Positions 1 to 8,855 of a stretch of DNA of 64,000 bases are shown piece by piece. This DNA is from CAZDCD01 sp964503885 (GTDB lineage: Bacteria; Bacteroidota; Bacteroidia; Bacteroidales; UBA10428). Below the pieces are notes generated by a model. It did not search any database, was not told where the DNA came from, and worked only from the letters and a program-made list of their open reading frames with translations. The position numbers and the translations under genes are program-made. Each line of letters begins with the position of its first letter. Positions within the stretch are counted from its first letter, which is position 1. The stretch spans positions 25,869 through 89,868 of the forward strand of contig CAZDCD010000019.1 in NCBI GenBank assembly GCA_964503885.1. The letters run 5' to 3'.

Positions 1-762
1 TTCGGGACACGGCCCTCGGTGAATACTGATGATCCCGATCTGAGGATCAATATTCATATTGCGAATGATCAGCTGATAACCTCACTCGACAGCTCCGGTG
101 AATCGTTGCATAAAAGAGGGTATCGCCTGGAGCAGGGACCGGCACCGCTGAACGAAGTGCTTGCTGCAGGCCTCATTTTGCTGAGCGGATGGAAGGGAAA
201 TACCAATTTTACAGACCCGATGTGCGGATCAGGCACTTTGCCCATTGAGGCGGCACTGATTGCATACAACATTCCACCGGGAGTATATCGGAAAGCTTTT
301 GCATTTGAGAAATGGGCCGATTTTGATGAACAGCTCTTTGATCAGATAACCGGAGCACATATCGAGAATAAAAAGATTGAATTTTTAGTTACCGGTTCTG
401 ATATTTCTGAACGATCCGTTTCCAATGCCAAACGAAATGCTAAAAATGCATTTCTCGAAAATAAAATAGCACTATCCAGAGCGTCAATCGAGGAAACGAA
501 ACCACCCGAAGGAGGGGGCATTGCCATTATTAATCCCCCTTATGGCAAGAGGCTGAAAACCTTCGAGATCGAAGCGTTCTACAAACGCCTTGGCGATGCC
601 CTGAAGAAAAAATATGCGGGTTATGAAGTATGGGTATTTACGGCAAATAAGGAGGCCCTGAAACACCTGGGTTTAAGAACTGCCAGGCGTCTGACACTTT
701 ATAACGGCCCTCTTGAGTGTAAATACCATAAATACGAAATGTTCAGCGGAACGCGAAATTAA
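1..762 (+). CDS. THUMP/RlmL-type class I SAM-dependent RNA methyltransferase, 3' part
   Basis: The reading frame is open from base 1, and the residues before the first possible start (FGTRPSV) fit the family, so the true start lies outside the window. The visible part has the SAM-binding motif DPMCGSGTLPIEAA and the adenine-N6/guanine-N2 methylase motif NPPYGKRL, as in the RlmL/YpsC family that methylates guanine in 23S rRNA after an N-terminal THUMP domain. The THUMP domain would be in the missing upstream portion. The stop is followed by a 301-base gap before the next gene. The family is clear; the exact target nucleotide is not shown by the sequence. Confidence 0.88.
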   Translation, partial: FGTRPSVNTDDPDLRINIHIANDQLITSLDSSGESLHKRGYRLEQGPAPLNEVLAAGLILLSGWKGNTNFTDPMCGSGTLPIEAALIAYNIPPGVYRKAFAFEKWADFDEQLFDQITGAHIENKKIEFLVTGSDISERSVSNAKRNAKNAFLENKIALSRASIEETKPPEGGGIAIINPPYGKRLKTFEIEAFYKRLGDALKKKYAGYEVWVFTANKEALKHLGLRTARRLTLYNGPLECKYHKYEMFSGTRN

Positions 763-1063
763 AACGATATTTTCTGTAATGGAACTCCCGGGGATTTAGA
801 TCATAATATTACGGCTGTTCATCAATAATATGTATTCTATTTTTGAACACTACCGTATTATCAGAAAACCGGATAAAAAAGGAGGAGATATTCATTTATT
901 TTCTGAAATTTGGTTAAATTTATTTACCGTAATCGAAGAGACTAAAAACCGCTATATTTTCTATATAAGAAAGTTAATTTTCAAAAGACAATATTTTTTA
1001 TATATTTGTTGCTGCTAAACCGGTTGATCAAATAATGTATTCGAAAAGCTAACAGAACTCTCT
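763..1063. other. intergenic region before siaB
   Basis: This is 301 bases of AT-rich DNA. A 62-codon open frame (830-1018) lies in it, but it has strongly AT-driven composition and no recognisable features, so I do not call it a gene. The only signal I can support is the promoter-like element at 978-1008 for the siaB-siaC pair. Confidence 0.5.
978..1008 (+). promoter_or_regulatory. Bacteroidota-type promoter for siaB-siaC
   Basis: TATATTTG at 1001-1008 matches the Bacteroidota -7 consensus TAnnTTTG exactly. TTTT at 978-981, 19 bases upstream, is a one-mismatch -33 element. It lies 55 bases before the siaB start. Confidence 0.5.
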
Positions 1064-1609
1064 ATGAGCTTTAACATCAAGGAGTATTTTGAGGAATTGA
1101 GCAAGGGTGACGTGCTGATTGCCTACAAGGGAAGCATAACATCCGAGCTTATTAATGATGTTCTTGACGCGGTGGAGAAAAAGCTTGAAGATGTAAACGA
1201 AGAGGGAAAAACACGCAAGAAACTGTACAACGTACTTGTGGAAAGCCTCCAGAATCTATACCATCATATCGAAGAGACACACGAAGGAATTGAAGAGGAT
1301 CTTGACCCGAAATTCGGTGTTTTGGTGATCACACGTGAAAATGCCGAATACAAAGTATCCACGGGTAATTTCATCAATTCAGCCAAGATTAAGTACCTCA
1401 AGGAGAAAATAGATAAAATCAATTCATTGAGCAGGGATGAACTTAAGGATATGTACAAGTTCATCCTGAACCATCAGAAACTTTCGGCCAAGGGCGGCGG
1501 AGGTCTGGGTCTGGTTGATATTGCCCGAAAAACAGGTTCAAAGCTGACGTATAGCTTTTACAACTATAACAACAATTATTATTTCTTTAATCTCGAAATA
1601 AAAATATAA
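1064..1609 (+). CDS. siaB: SiaB-family protein kinase (DUF6272)
   Basis: This 181-residue protein resembles SiaB, a GHKL-fold serine/threonine kinase that phosphorylates the small partner SiaC. An N-box-like segment (LYNVLVESLQNLYHH, Glu60 and Asn64) and a glycine-rich lid KGGGGLGL (143-150) correspond to ATP-binding parts of the fold. The next gene, 35 bases downstream, encodes the SiaC-type substrate, so the two form an operon. In Pseudomonas aeruginosa this pair works with the phosphatase SiaA and the diguanylate cyclase SiaD; neither is present here. The protein is soluble with no membrane segment. Family assignment is confident; its input signal and output are unknown. Confidence 0.85.
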   Translation: MSFNIKEYFEELSKGDVLIAYKGSITSELINDVLDAVEKKLEDVNEEGKTRKKLYNVLVESLQNLYHHIEETHEGIEEDLDPKFGVLVITRENAEYKVSTGNFINSAKIKYLKEKIDKINSLSRDELKDMYKFILNHQKLSAKGGGGLGLVDIARKTGSKLTYSFYNYNNNYYFFNLEIKI

Positions 1610-1644
1610 GACAGGAAGGAAGATCATCATAATTTTTTGATAGT

Positions 1645-2025
1645 ATGGAATCTATATATATCGAAAGTACGCCGAAGACGCCGTTGGTTAGGTTTGATGA
1701 GGAAAAGGGGGTGGTTGAAATAAAGGGAAGATCGATTCCTGAAAATTCAATTGAATTCTATAAACCTCTTGTTGACTGGCTTGATATTTATGCAAAAAGT
1801 CCACTGGTAAAAACCATTGTTAATGTTCAGCTTGAGTATTTTAATACCAGCTCCTCAAAATGCATACTTGATGTATTCAAAAAACTGGAAGGCATACATA
1901 AATCAAATCACGAAGTGGTGATCAACTGGTACTATGAAGAAGATGATGAAGATATGCTGGAGGCAGGAGAAGATTATGAATCGATTATCAGGGTACCTTT
2001 TAAGATGATAGAAATTGTCGACTGA
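1645..2025 (+). CDS. siaC: SiaC-family regulatory phosphoprotein (DUF1987)
   Basis: This 126-residue protein has the SiaC/DUF1987 layout: an N-terminal beta segment (SIYIESTPKTP), a helix, then YFNTSSSK at 65-72. Thr68 occupies the same residue number as the threonine phosphorylated by SiaB in P. aeruginosa, inside the same NTSS context. The C-terminus contains an acidic YYEEDDEDM stretch typical of the family. It directly follows the SiaB-type kinase and is very likely its substrate. In the known system unphosphorylated SiaC activates a c-di-GMP synthase; no GGDEF protein is encoded nearby, so the target here may differ. Confidence 0.87.
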   Translation: MESIYIESTPKTPLVRFDEEKGVVEIKGRSIPENSIEFYKPLVDWLDIYAKSPLVKTIVNVQLEYFNTSSSKCILDVFKKLEGIHKSNHEVVINWYYEEDDEDMLEAGEDYESIIRVPFKMIEIVD

Positions 2026-2066
2026 ATATTAGATAACAGGAATAATAACAACCATAGGCGGTTTTT

Positions 2067-5000
2067 TTATGCCTGTTTTTTCCATCTTTCTGAAACCTGT
2101 TCCATGCAATCCAGGAATTTCTTAAGCAATCTGAAATATAAGACAATAAACAGCAATATCGACATAAGCCAGATTACTCCGGTATTTACCCAGAACGTGC
2201 TGTAAAAATGACCAAAGATGTTTTTCCTGGGGGCATAAAAATGAGCTTTTATGAAACTGTGTTCAGGATCAAGGTATATCGGATCAATTTTCTGATATAG
2301 CTGTCCTTTAACTTCAACAATCCTGATTACCTCGTTCGTGTTTTCCACAAACTCAGCCAGTTTGTCGTTATGGTAATTGCGTTTCAACTCAAGAAATTTT
2401 TCCTTATCCTCAGGTGTACTCTGAAAATCACGAATAAGCCTGTCTCGTTTATCATTTGCCCTGTTATAAATCCTGATATATACCCGGTTTATATTCTTAA
2501 TGAAATCCCTGGTTTCCCGCAAAATATGCTGATTGATATGTTCAAGATCCAAACTGTCGAGATAATTGAATTTTAGTTTACCCTGTGCCCTCAACTTCAT
2601 GATATGTGGCAGGTTCAGCTCTTTACCGATCTCAGTGTGGAGCACTTTCAGGTTGTACCTGTTCTTGAGGTTATAGTCCTCATCTTTAAAGTTATTTTCA
2701 ACATAATCGAGCTTGTTCAGCAGGTTTCTTACCCAGTAATTCTTTTTGAACTCGGCCTCACTCATTATTTTATTTTCCTGGTAGAAATGCCTCATATACC
2801 TGTTTTCCATAAACTGGGTAACAGCCAGAGCTTCATAACCCCACCGGGCTGTCATAATTTCACCGTAAATGGGTATTTTGCTGGGTGAGGATATTTTGGG
2901 ATTCAGTTTTTCATACTTTACTATTACACCACTGAGAATTATTTGCGGGATGACAAGGAAAGGGATTAGTATGTATATGGTAACTACCGTTTTGAAACTG
3001 TCTGATATGACCAGACCCATAAGATTGGAAGCTGCCCAGGCGCTGAACAATATAATCCAGTATTCGAGGAACAACCCTCTGATCTGCATGATGGTGTTAC
3101 CCACAAGCACAAAGGTAAATGCCTGGATCGCCGAAATAGCCAGCATTACTGCCACTTTCGACATCAGGTAACTTGCCCAGCTTAAACTAAGAAATGCCTC
3201 ACGTTTTAGGATCTTCCTGTCCTTAATGATCTCTTCAGCACTCACAGTAAGTCCCATAAATATAGCCACGATCACCGACATAAATATGTAAACCGGAAGA
3301 TTGCTGTTTCCCACAAAGGTATACCCGAGTTCATTGGTTGCACTTGCATCATAATACTTGATGATGAATGAAAGGATAAATGCCAGCAGGGGAGCCTCAA
3401 GTAGGGTTATAATAAGGTATTGTGTATTGGCCAGTTTCGATAGTACATCACGCGTAATAAAAACAAAAAGTTGCCTGATCTTATTGGGGATCCTGAAGGA
3501 AATTTTAGGCAGATCACCGGGAACTTCAATGTTATCCCTATGATGGCTTTTATAGTCCCGGTAAAACTTGTTCCACTGCCTGGGAGATATCTTCCTGGTG
3601 TGTGTCTGCTTACCATATTCGTCCACCACAAGCGATTCAACAATGTTAAACACCTGCTCTGGATTCACATTTCCACAGATGTGGCACTCGCTCTCCGACC
3701 AGTTGGCCTGGTGAACCCTTGATTTGAAATATACAATCGAGTCAATCGGATCTCCGTTGTAAATGAGGTAACCTCCGGTATCAAGAATGAGAAGGCGGTC
3801 AAACATTTTGAAGATGTCCGACGAAGGTTGATGGATCACTACAAAGACGAGTTTCCCTTTCAGGGTCAGGTCTTTCAGGAGGTCCATAATGTTTTCCGAA
3901 TCCCTTGAAGAAAGGCCCGATGTGGGTTCGTCAAGAAACAGCACTGCCGGTTCCCTGAGCAGTTCAAGGGCAATATTCAGCCTTTTTCGCTGTCCACCGC
4001 TGATTTTTTTGTTCAGAGGGGTCCCTACCTGTACATCCTTGATTTCAAAAAGGCCGAGATTTACGAGAACCTTGTTCACAGTCTGTATAAGTTTGCTTTC
4101 GGAATGGTTGCTGAAACAAAGTCTGGCATTATAATAAAGATTCTGGAAAACGGTGAGTTCTTCAATGAGAAGGTCATCCTGGGATACATGCCCGATTAAT
4201 CCTTCGATCTTGTCTTTTTCGGTATGAATATTAATGCCATTTATTAATATATCACCTGTTGAAGGTTTTGAAGAGCCGTTGAGTACATTGAGCAATGTGG
4301 ATTTTCCCGCACCGCTGGCCCCCATGATCCCCACCAGGCGGCCTGATTCTTCGGAAAAACTCATCGGACGCAGACCAGTCTGGTTGTTTTTAAACTGGTA
4401 ACTGATATTTTGAACTTCAAAAACAATTTTCGATTCAAGCCTGTCATCCCTGAACTTGCTAACTATGTCGCTGTAATATATAGGCTTAATATGGTGATTG
4501 CGGATTGACGACCCGGTGTATAGCACATATACCTTATTTTGCTGAAGAAGCTGTCCGTTCACATACATCTCATTTGAACCGGTATATTTCAGGAAATACA
4601 TGTTGGCTGATTCCACATATACCACCCTGAGTTCGCCGACAAGAAACTCGGAACAATAGTGTTTGGTAACGGGGTGGTGGAATTCTTTGTGATTATCAAT
4701 GAGAAGTATCTTGGGAGAGTCGGGTATTTCGTTAAAGCTGCTCAGCGTAAAATCCTTGATAAGGTTGTAATCTTCTACAGGAAGGTGAAAAGAGGAAGCC
4801 ACTGTTTCAATGAATTCAAATTCCTGCCGGGTGATCTTGTCATCATCAGAATTTACAAATTCAAAGAGTTGTACCAGTACAATAACTTTTTGTTTCTGCT
4901 TCAATTCTTTGTTTATCTGGTCGCTGATCCTGAGAAGCTTAACGGAATCGGGACCGATTCGTTTTTGCCCCCGCTCAATATTCAGTGTCTTATGCTTTGA

Positions 5001-5162
5001 ATAAAACTCGTCAAATACATCGAGATATTCCTTTACCAGTTCAAAGTTAAGCTGCCTCATCAGAAATGATTCAACCACAGTTCTCCTGTCCTGTGAATTG
5101 CTCTCAGGTCTTGCAATAATTGCAAATAATTCCATTAAAGCTTTTAGAATCTGTTCGCTCAT
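2067..5162 (-). CDS. TerB-like / ABCG-type ABC transporter fusion
   Basis: A 1031-residue protein of unusual build. Residues 1-145 are helical and TerB-like. Residues 150-235 are beta-rich and might be a degenerate FHA-like domain (VNGQLL, VYVLYTGSSI). An ATP-binding cassette follows, with Walker A GASGAGKST (281-289), signature ISGGQ (387-391), Walker B ending LDE (410-412) and the H-loop His444. A CxxC pair lies at 493/496. Five or six membrane helices (about 575-748) have ABCG-type order, cassette before membrane domain. Some 235 residues of charged, probably extracytoplasmic sequence and one last membrane helix (about 988-1010) end the protein. It is convergent with siaC. Substrate unknown; likely a half-transporter that dimerises. 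Confidence 0.85.
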   Translation of the reverse strand: MSEQILKALMELFAIIARPESNSQDRRTVVESFLMRQLNFELVKEYLDVFDEFYSKHKTLNIERGQKRIGPDSVKLLRISDQINKELKQKQKVIVLVQLFEFVNSDDDKITRQEFEFIETVASSFHLPVEDYNLIKDFTLSSFNEIPDSPKILLIDNHKEFHHPVTKHYCSEFLVGELRVVYVESANMYFLKYTGSNEMYVNGQLLQQNKVYVLYTGSSIRNHHIKPIYYSDIVSKFRDDRLESKIVFEVQNISYQFKNNQTGLRPMSFSEESGRLVGIMGASGAGKSTLLNVLNGSSKPSTGDILINGINIHTEKDKIEGLIGHVSQDDLLIEELTVFQNLYYNARLCFSNHSESKLIQTVNKVLVNLGLFEIKDVQVGTPLNKKISGGQRKRLNIALELLREPAVLFLDEPTSGLSSRDSENIMDLLKDLTLKGKLVFVVIHQPSSDIFKMFDRLLILDTGGYLIYNGDPIDSIVYFKSRVHQANWSESECHICGNVNPEQVFNIVESLVVDEYGKQTHTRKISPRQWNKFYRDYKSHHRDNIEVPGDLPKISFRIPNKIRQLFVFITRDVLSKLANTQYLIITLLEAPLLAFILSFIIKYYDASATNELGYTFVGNSNLPVYIFMSVIVAIFMGLTVSAEEIIKDRKILKREAFLSLSWASYLMSKVAVMLAISAIQAFTFVLVGNTIMQIRGLFLEYWIILFSAWAASNLMGLVISDSFKTVVTIYILIPFLVIPQIILSGVIVKYEKLNPKISSPSKIPIYGEIMTARWGYEALAVTQFMENRYMRHFYQENKIMSEAEFKKNYWVRNLLNKLDYVENNFKDEDYNLKNRYNLKVLHTEIGKELNLPHIMKLRAQGKLKFNYLDSLDLEHINQHILRETRDFIKNINRVYIRIYNRANDKRDRLIRDFQSTPEDKEKFLELKRNYHNDKLAEFVENTNEVIRIVEVKGQLYQKIDPIYLDPEHSFIKAHFYAPRKNIFGHFYSTFWVNTGVIWLMSILLFIVLYFRLLKKFLDCMEQVSERWKKQA

Positions 5163-5524
5163 CTTATTCTATAGTTCCCGGAATGCCACGAAAATAATAC
5201 TGGAACTGTTGTTTGTTCCGGATATGAGAATATTACGAAAATATCAGGCAGATGTTACGCTAATTCTTTACATTATGTTGTTTAATACCCTTACTGCCAT
5301 ATTATTATTGCTGAAAATACCATTTATACCGGTTTAAAGGTGCAATTATATCTGGTATTGATTTATATACTCCTTAAAGACAGAATTATATGACTATTAT
5401 GCCGAACCAGGTCTGTCATTCTGACAGCGAAAGGCACCAAATTAACGATAAAATGACATCAAAATCAAGGAATGCATATCTGGTAAAGAATTTGAACAGT
5501 GGAACTATAAATAAGCAACGAAAA
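5163..5524. other. long leader region between the ABC gene and clpB
   Basis: 362 bases separate the divergent ABC transporter and clpB. It is AT-rich and contains a small dyad at 5413-5427. The clpB frame stays open upstream to an ATG at 5390, but that 45-codon extension is not ClpB-like and contains the dyad, so I treat it as untranslated leader. I see no RNA gene. Confidence 0.5.
5413..5427. promoter_or_regulatory. perfect dyad in the clpB leader
   Basis: CTGTCA-TTC-TGACAG is a perfect 6-bp inverted repeat with a 3-base spacer, 97 bases before the chosen clpB start. Its position ahead of a heat-shock gene suggests an operator or an mRNA hairpin. It is not the CIRCE sequence. No regulator is identified. 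Confidence 0.35.
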
Positions 5525-8116
5525 ATGAATTTGGAAAATTTCACGATAAAAGCGCAGGAGGCTGTTCAACAAGCCTTTACAATAGCCCGGGGCTATAATC
5601 ACCAGGCTGTTGAGAACGGGCATTTGGTTAAAGGCATTATCAGCCAGAGTGAGAATGTTACATCATACCTCTTTAAAAAACTAGGTATAAATATTACCAC
5701 ATTCGAGAATGTGCTCAACAAAATTATTGAATCGTATCCCAAAGTTTCAGGTGGAGAACAATATCTTTCTACCCAGGCGGGCAAATCGCTTCAAAGGTCT
5801 GTGGACTATTCGAAAGAATTCGGAGACAGTTTTGTTTCCGTTGAACATCTCCTGTTGGGAATTCTCAGTTCAGGCGACGAGGTATCACGAATGATGAAGG
5901 ATCGTGGAATGAGCGAAAAGGAACTTAAAAGCGCCATCAGCGATCTGCGTAAGGGATCAAAAGTTGAAAGCCAGACTGCTGAAGACACGTTCAATTCACT
6001 GAACCGTTTTGCCATCAATCTGAATGAGATGGCAAGGAGCGGTAAGCTCGATCCGGTTATAGGAAGAGAGGAAGAAATACGAAGAATTCTTCAGATCCTT
6101 TCGAGGCGCACTAAGAATAACCCCATTCTAATTGGTGAGCCGGGTGTCGGAAAAACAGCAATTGCAGAGGGGTTGGCACAAAGGATAATAGCCGGTGATG
6201 TGCCCGAGAACCTGAAATCCAAACAGGTATTTTCACTTGATATGGGTGCACTTATTGCCGGTGCAAAATATAAAGGAGAATTCGAGGAACGATTAAAAGC
6301 CGTGATCAAGGAAGTGATTGCTTCAGAAGGTGAAGTGGTGCTGTTTATTGATGAAATACATACTCTTGTGGGAGCCGGTAAGACAGAGGGCGCCATGGAT
6401 GCGGCAAACATCCTTAAGCCGGCTCTGGCAAGAGGTGAACTCAGAGCCATAGGGGCAACCACGTTAAGCGAATACCAGAAATACTTTGAAAAAGACAAAG
6501 CACTTGAACGAAGGTTTCAGATTGTTATGGTGAATGAACCGGATATCCCGAGCTCGATTTCAATCCTCAGGGGGTTGAAGGAACGGTATGAAAATCATCA
6601 TAAAGTAAGGATAAAAGATGAAGCCATCATTTCAGCAGTTGAGCTTTCTGTAAGGTACATTACAGAACGGCAGCTGCCCGATAAAGCTATCGACCTGATC
6701 GATGAGGCAGCTTCAAAGATGAGGCTCGAAATGAACTCGGTGCCGCAGGAACTCGATGATATTGAACGCAGGATCCAGCATCTTGAAATTGAGAAGGAAG
6801 CCATTAAACGTGAAGGAGATAAAGTGAAAGTGGGAAAACTGAATGAAGAAATCGCAAATCTTAACGATGAAAGAAATAAACTGAGGGCCAAATGGGAATC
6901 AGAGAAGTCGGTGATCAACAGCATTCAACAGTACCGTACAAATATTGAAACCTTAAAATTCGAGGCCGACCAGGCTGAACGGGGTGGTGACTATGGGAAA
7001 GTAGCCGAGATAAGGTATGGAAGGATCAAAGACATGGAAAAAAAGATCGATGAGCTGAATGAGCAACTCATCAAAGCACAGGGTGAAAAGGCTATGATTA
7101 AAGAGGAAGTCGATTCGGAAGACATAGCCGAAGTGGTTTCAAAATGGACAGGCATACCGGTAAGTAAGATGTTGCAGAGTGACAGGGAAAAGCTGCTGAA
7201 CCTTGAAAGCGAATTGCATAAAAGGGTAGTGGGGCAGGATGACGCTATTTCAGCAGTTGCTGACGCAGTAAGGAGAAGCCGTGCAGGATTACAGGATTCA
7301 AAACGACCCCTGGGATCGTTCTTATTTCTTGGTACGACCGGCGTTGGCAAGACCGAACTGGCCAGGGCGCTGGCCGAATTCCTGTTCAACGATGAAAACC
7401 TGCTCACCCGTATTGATATGTCGGAATATCAGGAAAGGCATTCGGTATCACGACTTATAGGCGCTCCACCGGGGTATATCGGCTATGAAGAAGGTGGTCA
7501 GCTTACCGAGGCGGTACGAAAAAAACCGTATTCTGTGATTTTGCTTGATGAGATCGAGAAAGCCCATGCCGATGTATTTAATATTCTTCTCCAGGTGCTT
7601 GATGACGGAAGGTTGACCGACAACAAAGGCCGTACTGCCAATTTCCGGAATACGATTATTATCATGACATCGAATATAGGGTCACATATTGTCCAGGAAA
7701 ACCTGGAAAAGATGAGCGAAAAGGACAGGCAGCAAGTGATCGAGACTACAAAGTCCCAGGTTTTTGATCTTCTCAGGAAAACCATGAGGCCTGAGTTTCT
7801 GAACAGGATTGATGAACTGGTGATGTTCTCCCCCCTGAATCTTGATGAGATCCGTCAGATAGTAAGGTTGCAGTTTAACCTGATCATTAAGATGCTGGAC
7901 AGGGAAGATTTGAAAATATCCATCACAGATGAGGGTATTAACTGGATAGCAGACCAGGGATATGATCCCCAATACGGGGCAAGACCGGTGAAACGCATTC
8001 TTCAAAAATGGGTGCTTAATGAATTATCACGACAGATACTATCCGGAACAATTCATGAGAAAGGATCGGTGATCATTGATAAAGGCGAACAGGGACTTGT
8101 ATTTAAAAATGGTTAG
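5525..8116 (+). CDS. clpB: ATP-dependent disaggregase ClpB
   Basis: Starting at the ATG at 5525 gives 863 residues, the usual ClpB length, beginning MNLENFTIKAQEAVQQAF; an upstream in-frame ATG at 5390 would add 45 non-conserved residues. The order is the Clp N domain, first AAA+ module (Walker A GEPGVGKT, Walker B VLFIDEIHT), the long M-domain coiled coil (LEIEKEAIKREGDK onward), then the second AAA+ module (GTTGVGKTE, ILLDEIEKAH) and the D2-small domain. ClpB works with DnaK to solubilise aggregated proteins in the cytoplasm, especially under heat stress. It is monocistronic: the next gene is convergent. Confidence 0.97.
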   Translation: MNLENFTIKAQEAVQQAFTIARGYNHQAVENGHLVKGIISQSENVTSYLFKKLGINITTFENVLNKIIESYPKVSGGEQYLSTQAGKSLQRSVDYSKEFGDSFVSVEHLLLGILSSGDEVSRMMKDRGMSEKELKSAISDLRKGSKVESQTAEDTFNSLNRFAINLNEMARSGKLDPVIGREEEIRRILQILSRRTKNNPILIGEPGVGKTAIAEGLAQRIIAGDVPENLKSKQVFSLDMGALIAGAKYKGEFEERLKAVIKEVIASEGEVVLFIDEIHTLVGAGKTEGAMDAANILKPALARGELRAIGATTLSEYQKYFEKDKALERRFQIVMVNEPDIPSSISILRGLKERYENHHKVRIKDEAIISAVELSVRYITERQLPDKAIDLIDEAASKMRLEMNSVPQELDDIERRIQHLEIEKEAIKREGDKVKVGKLNEEIANLNDERNKLRAKWESEKSVINSIQQYRTNIETLKFEADQAERGGDYGKVAEIRYGRIKDMEKKIDELNEQLIKAQGEKAMIKEEVDSEDIAEVVSKWTGIPVSKMLQSDREKLLNLESELHKRVVGQDDAISAVADAVRRSRAGLQDSKRPLGSFLFLGTTGVGKTELARALAEFLFNDENLLTRIDMSEYQERHSVSRLIGAPPGYIGYEEGGQLTEAVRKKPYSVILLDEIEKAHADVFNILLQVLDDGRLTDNKGRTANFRNTIIIMTSNIGSHIVQENLEKMSEKDRQQVIETTKSQVFDLLRKTMRPEFLNRIDELVMFSPLNLDEIRQIVRLQFNLIIKMLDREDLKISITDEGINWIADQGYDPQYGARPVKRILQKWVLNELSRQILSGTIHEKGSVIIDKGEQGLVFKNG

Positions 8117-8150
8117 CAGGCTAAAGAGTCAGCGGGTTTTGGGATAATTG

Positions 8151-8489
8151 CTATGAAAAGCTTTTTATGCATTGGTCGAGTGTTTCATAGAGCTCAAAAA
8201 TATTGTGCAATTGAAGCAGCTTGAACAATTCCATGACCTCAGGGGCAATATTACAGATCTTAAACTGTCCCTGATTATTATTTGCAGTTTTCATAATGGA
8301 AAGAAAAACCCCGAAACCCGAGCTGTCAATAAATCGTATCCCTTCAAGATTGAGAACCAATTTAACTCCGGATCTGTTGTAAAAACTTTTCAGGTCTTCT
8401 TTCACAGGTTCCGTAATAAGTGCATTAAACCTGTCGATCTTATCGAATTTAACGACCAAAATATCGTTTATCTTTTCAGTTTTTAACAT
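8151..8489 (-). CDS. STAS-domain anti-sigma-factor-antagonist-like protein
   Basis: This 112-residue protein is a single STAS domain of the SpoIIAA/RsbV type. The motif FIDSSGFGVFLS contains the Ser-Ser pair (56-57) where phosphorylation switches such proteins between free and kinase-bound states. It follows the Hpt gene by 12 bases on the same strand, so the two are cotranscribed from the promoter at 8884-8891. The cognate serine kinase and any SpoIIE-type phosphatase are not adjacent; the SiaB-type kinase 6.5 kb away is one possible but unproven partner. Its output, a sigma factor or another target, cannot be read from the window. Confidence 0.88.
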   Translation of the reverse strand: MLKTEKINDILVVKFDKIDRFNALITEPVKEDLKSFYNRSGVKLVLNLEGIRFIDSSGFGVFLSIMKTANNNQGQFKICNIAPEVMELFKLLQLHNIFELYETLDQCIKSFS

Positions 8490-8501
8490 GGGCTGAGCTA
8501 T

Positions 8502-8855
8502 TTAGAGATACATTTCTGGATTTTCTATAACCTGGTTTAACTCATGAACAGCCTCGGATGTTTCTTTCTTGAAACGTTCAACAATAAGAATGTATTTTTC
8601 AGGGTCTTTACCCGACCTGGCCATTAATTCGAGCGATTTAAGTTCGCCTGCGAGATCAGAGAGACCCATAATAGATATTGAAGATTTTGCCTTGTGAGCA
8701 AGCTTTCCCAACAGCTCGTATTCCTGTTTTTCAATGTGCTCTTCCATTCCTTTGCTGAATTCATCAACCTGCTCACAGAAAATGGTGATCATTTCACGAA
8801 TAAGTGACTGATTGCCGGCTGACATCTCCTGTAAATAAGACAAGTCTACCTTCAT
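8502..8855 (-). CDS. stand-alone Hpt phosphotransfer protein
   Basis: A 117-residue, all-helical protein with the Hpt phosphohistidine motif LAHKAKSSI; His54 would be the phosphorylated residue. Hpt proteins pass phosphate between receiver domains in multistep His-Asp relays. It is first in a two-gene operon with a STAS protein, which joins a His-Asp relay component to a serine-phosphorylation component. No histidine kinase or receiver domain is encoded anywhere in this window, so it must act with distant partners. The ATG at 8855 lies 28 bases downstream of a strong -7 element. Confidence 0.85.
   Translation of the reverse strand: MKVDLSYLQEMSAGNQSLIREMITIFCEQVDEFSKGMEEHIEKQEYELLGKLAHKAKSSISIMGLSDLAGELKSLELMARSGKDPEKYILIVERFKKETSEAVHELNQVIENPEMYL

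Noticed and set aside
830..1018. 62-codon open frame upstream of siaB
   Set aside because: AT-driven composition, no recognisable features, and it overlaps the siaB promoter.
5390..5524. N-terminal extension of ClpB
   Set aside because: The 45 residues are not ClpB-like and the conserved N-terminus starts at the ATG at 5525.
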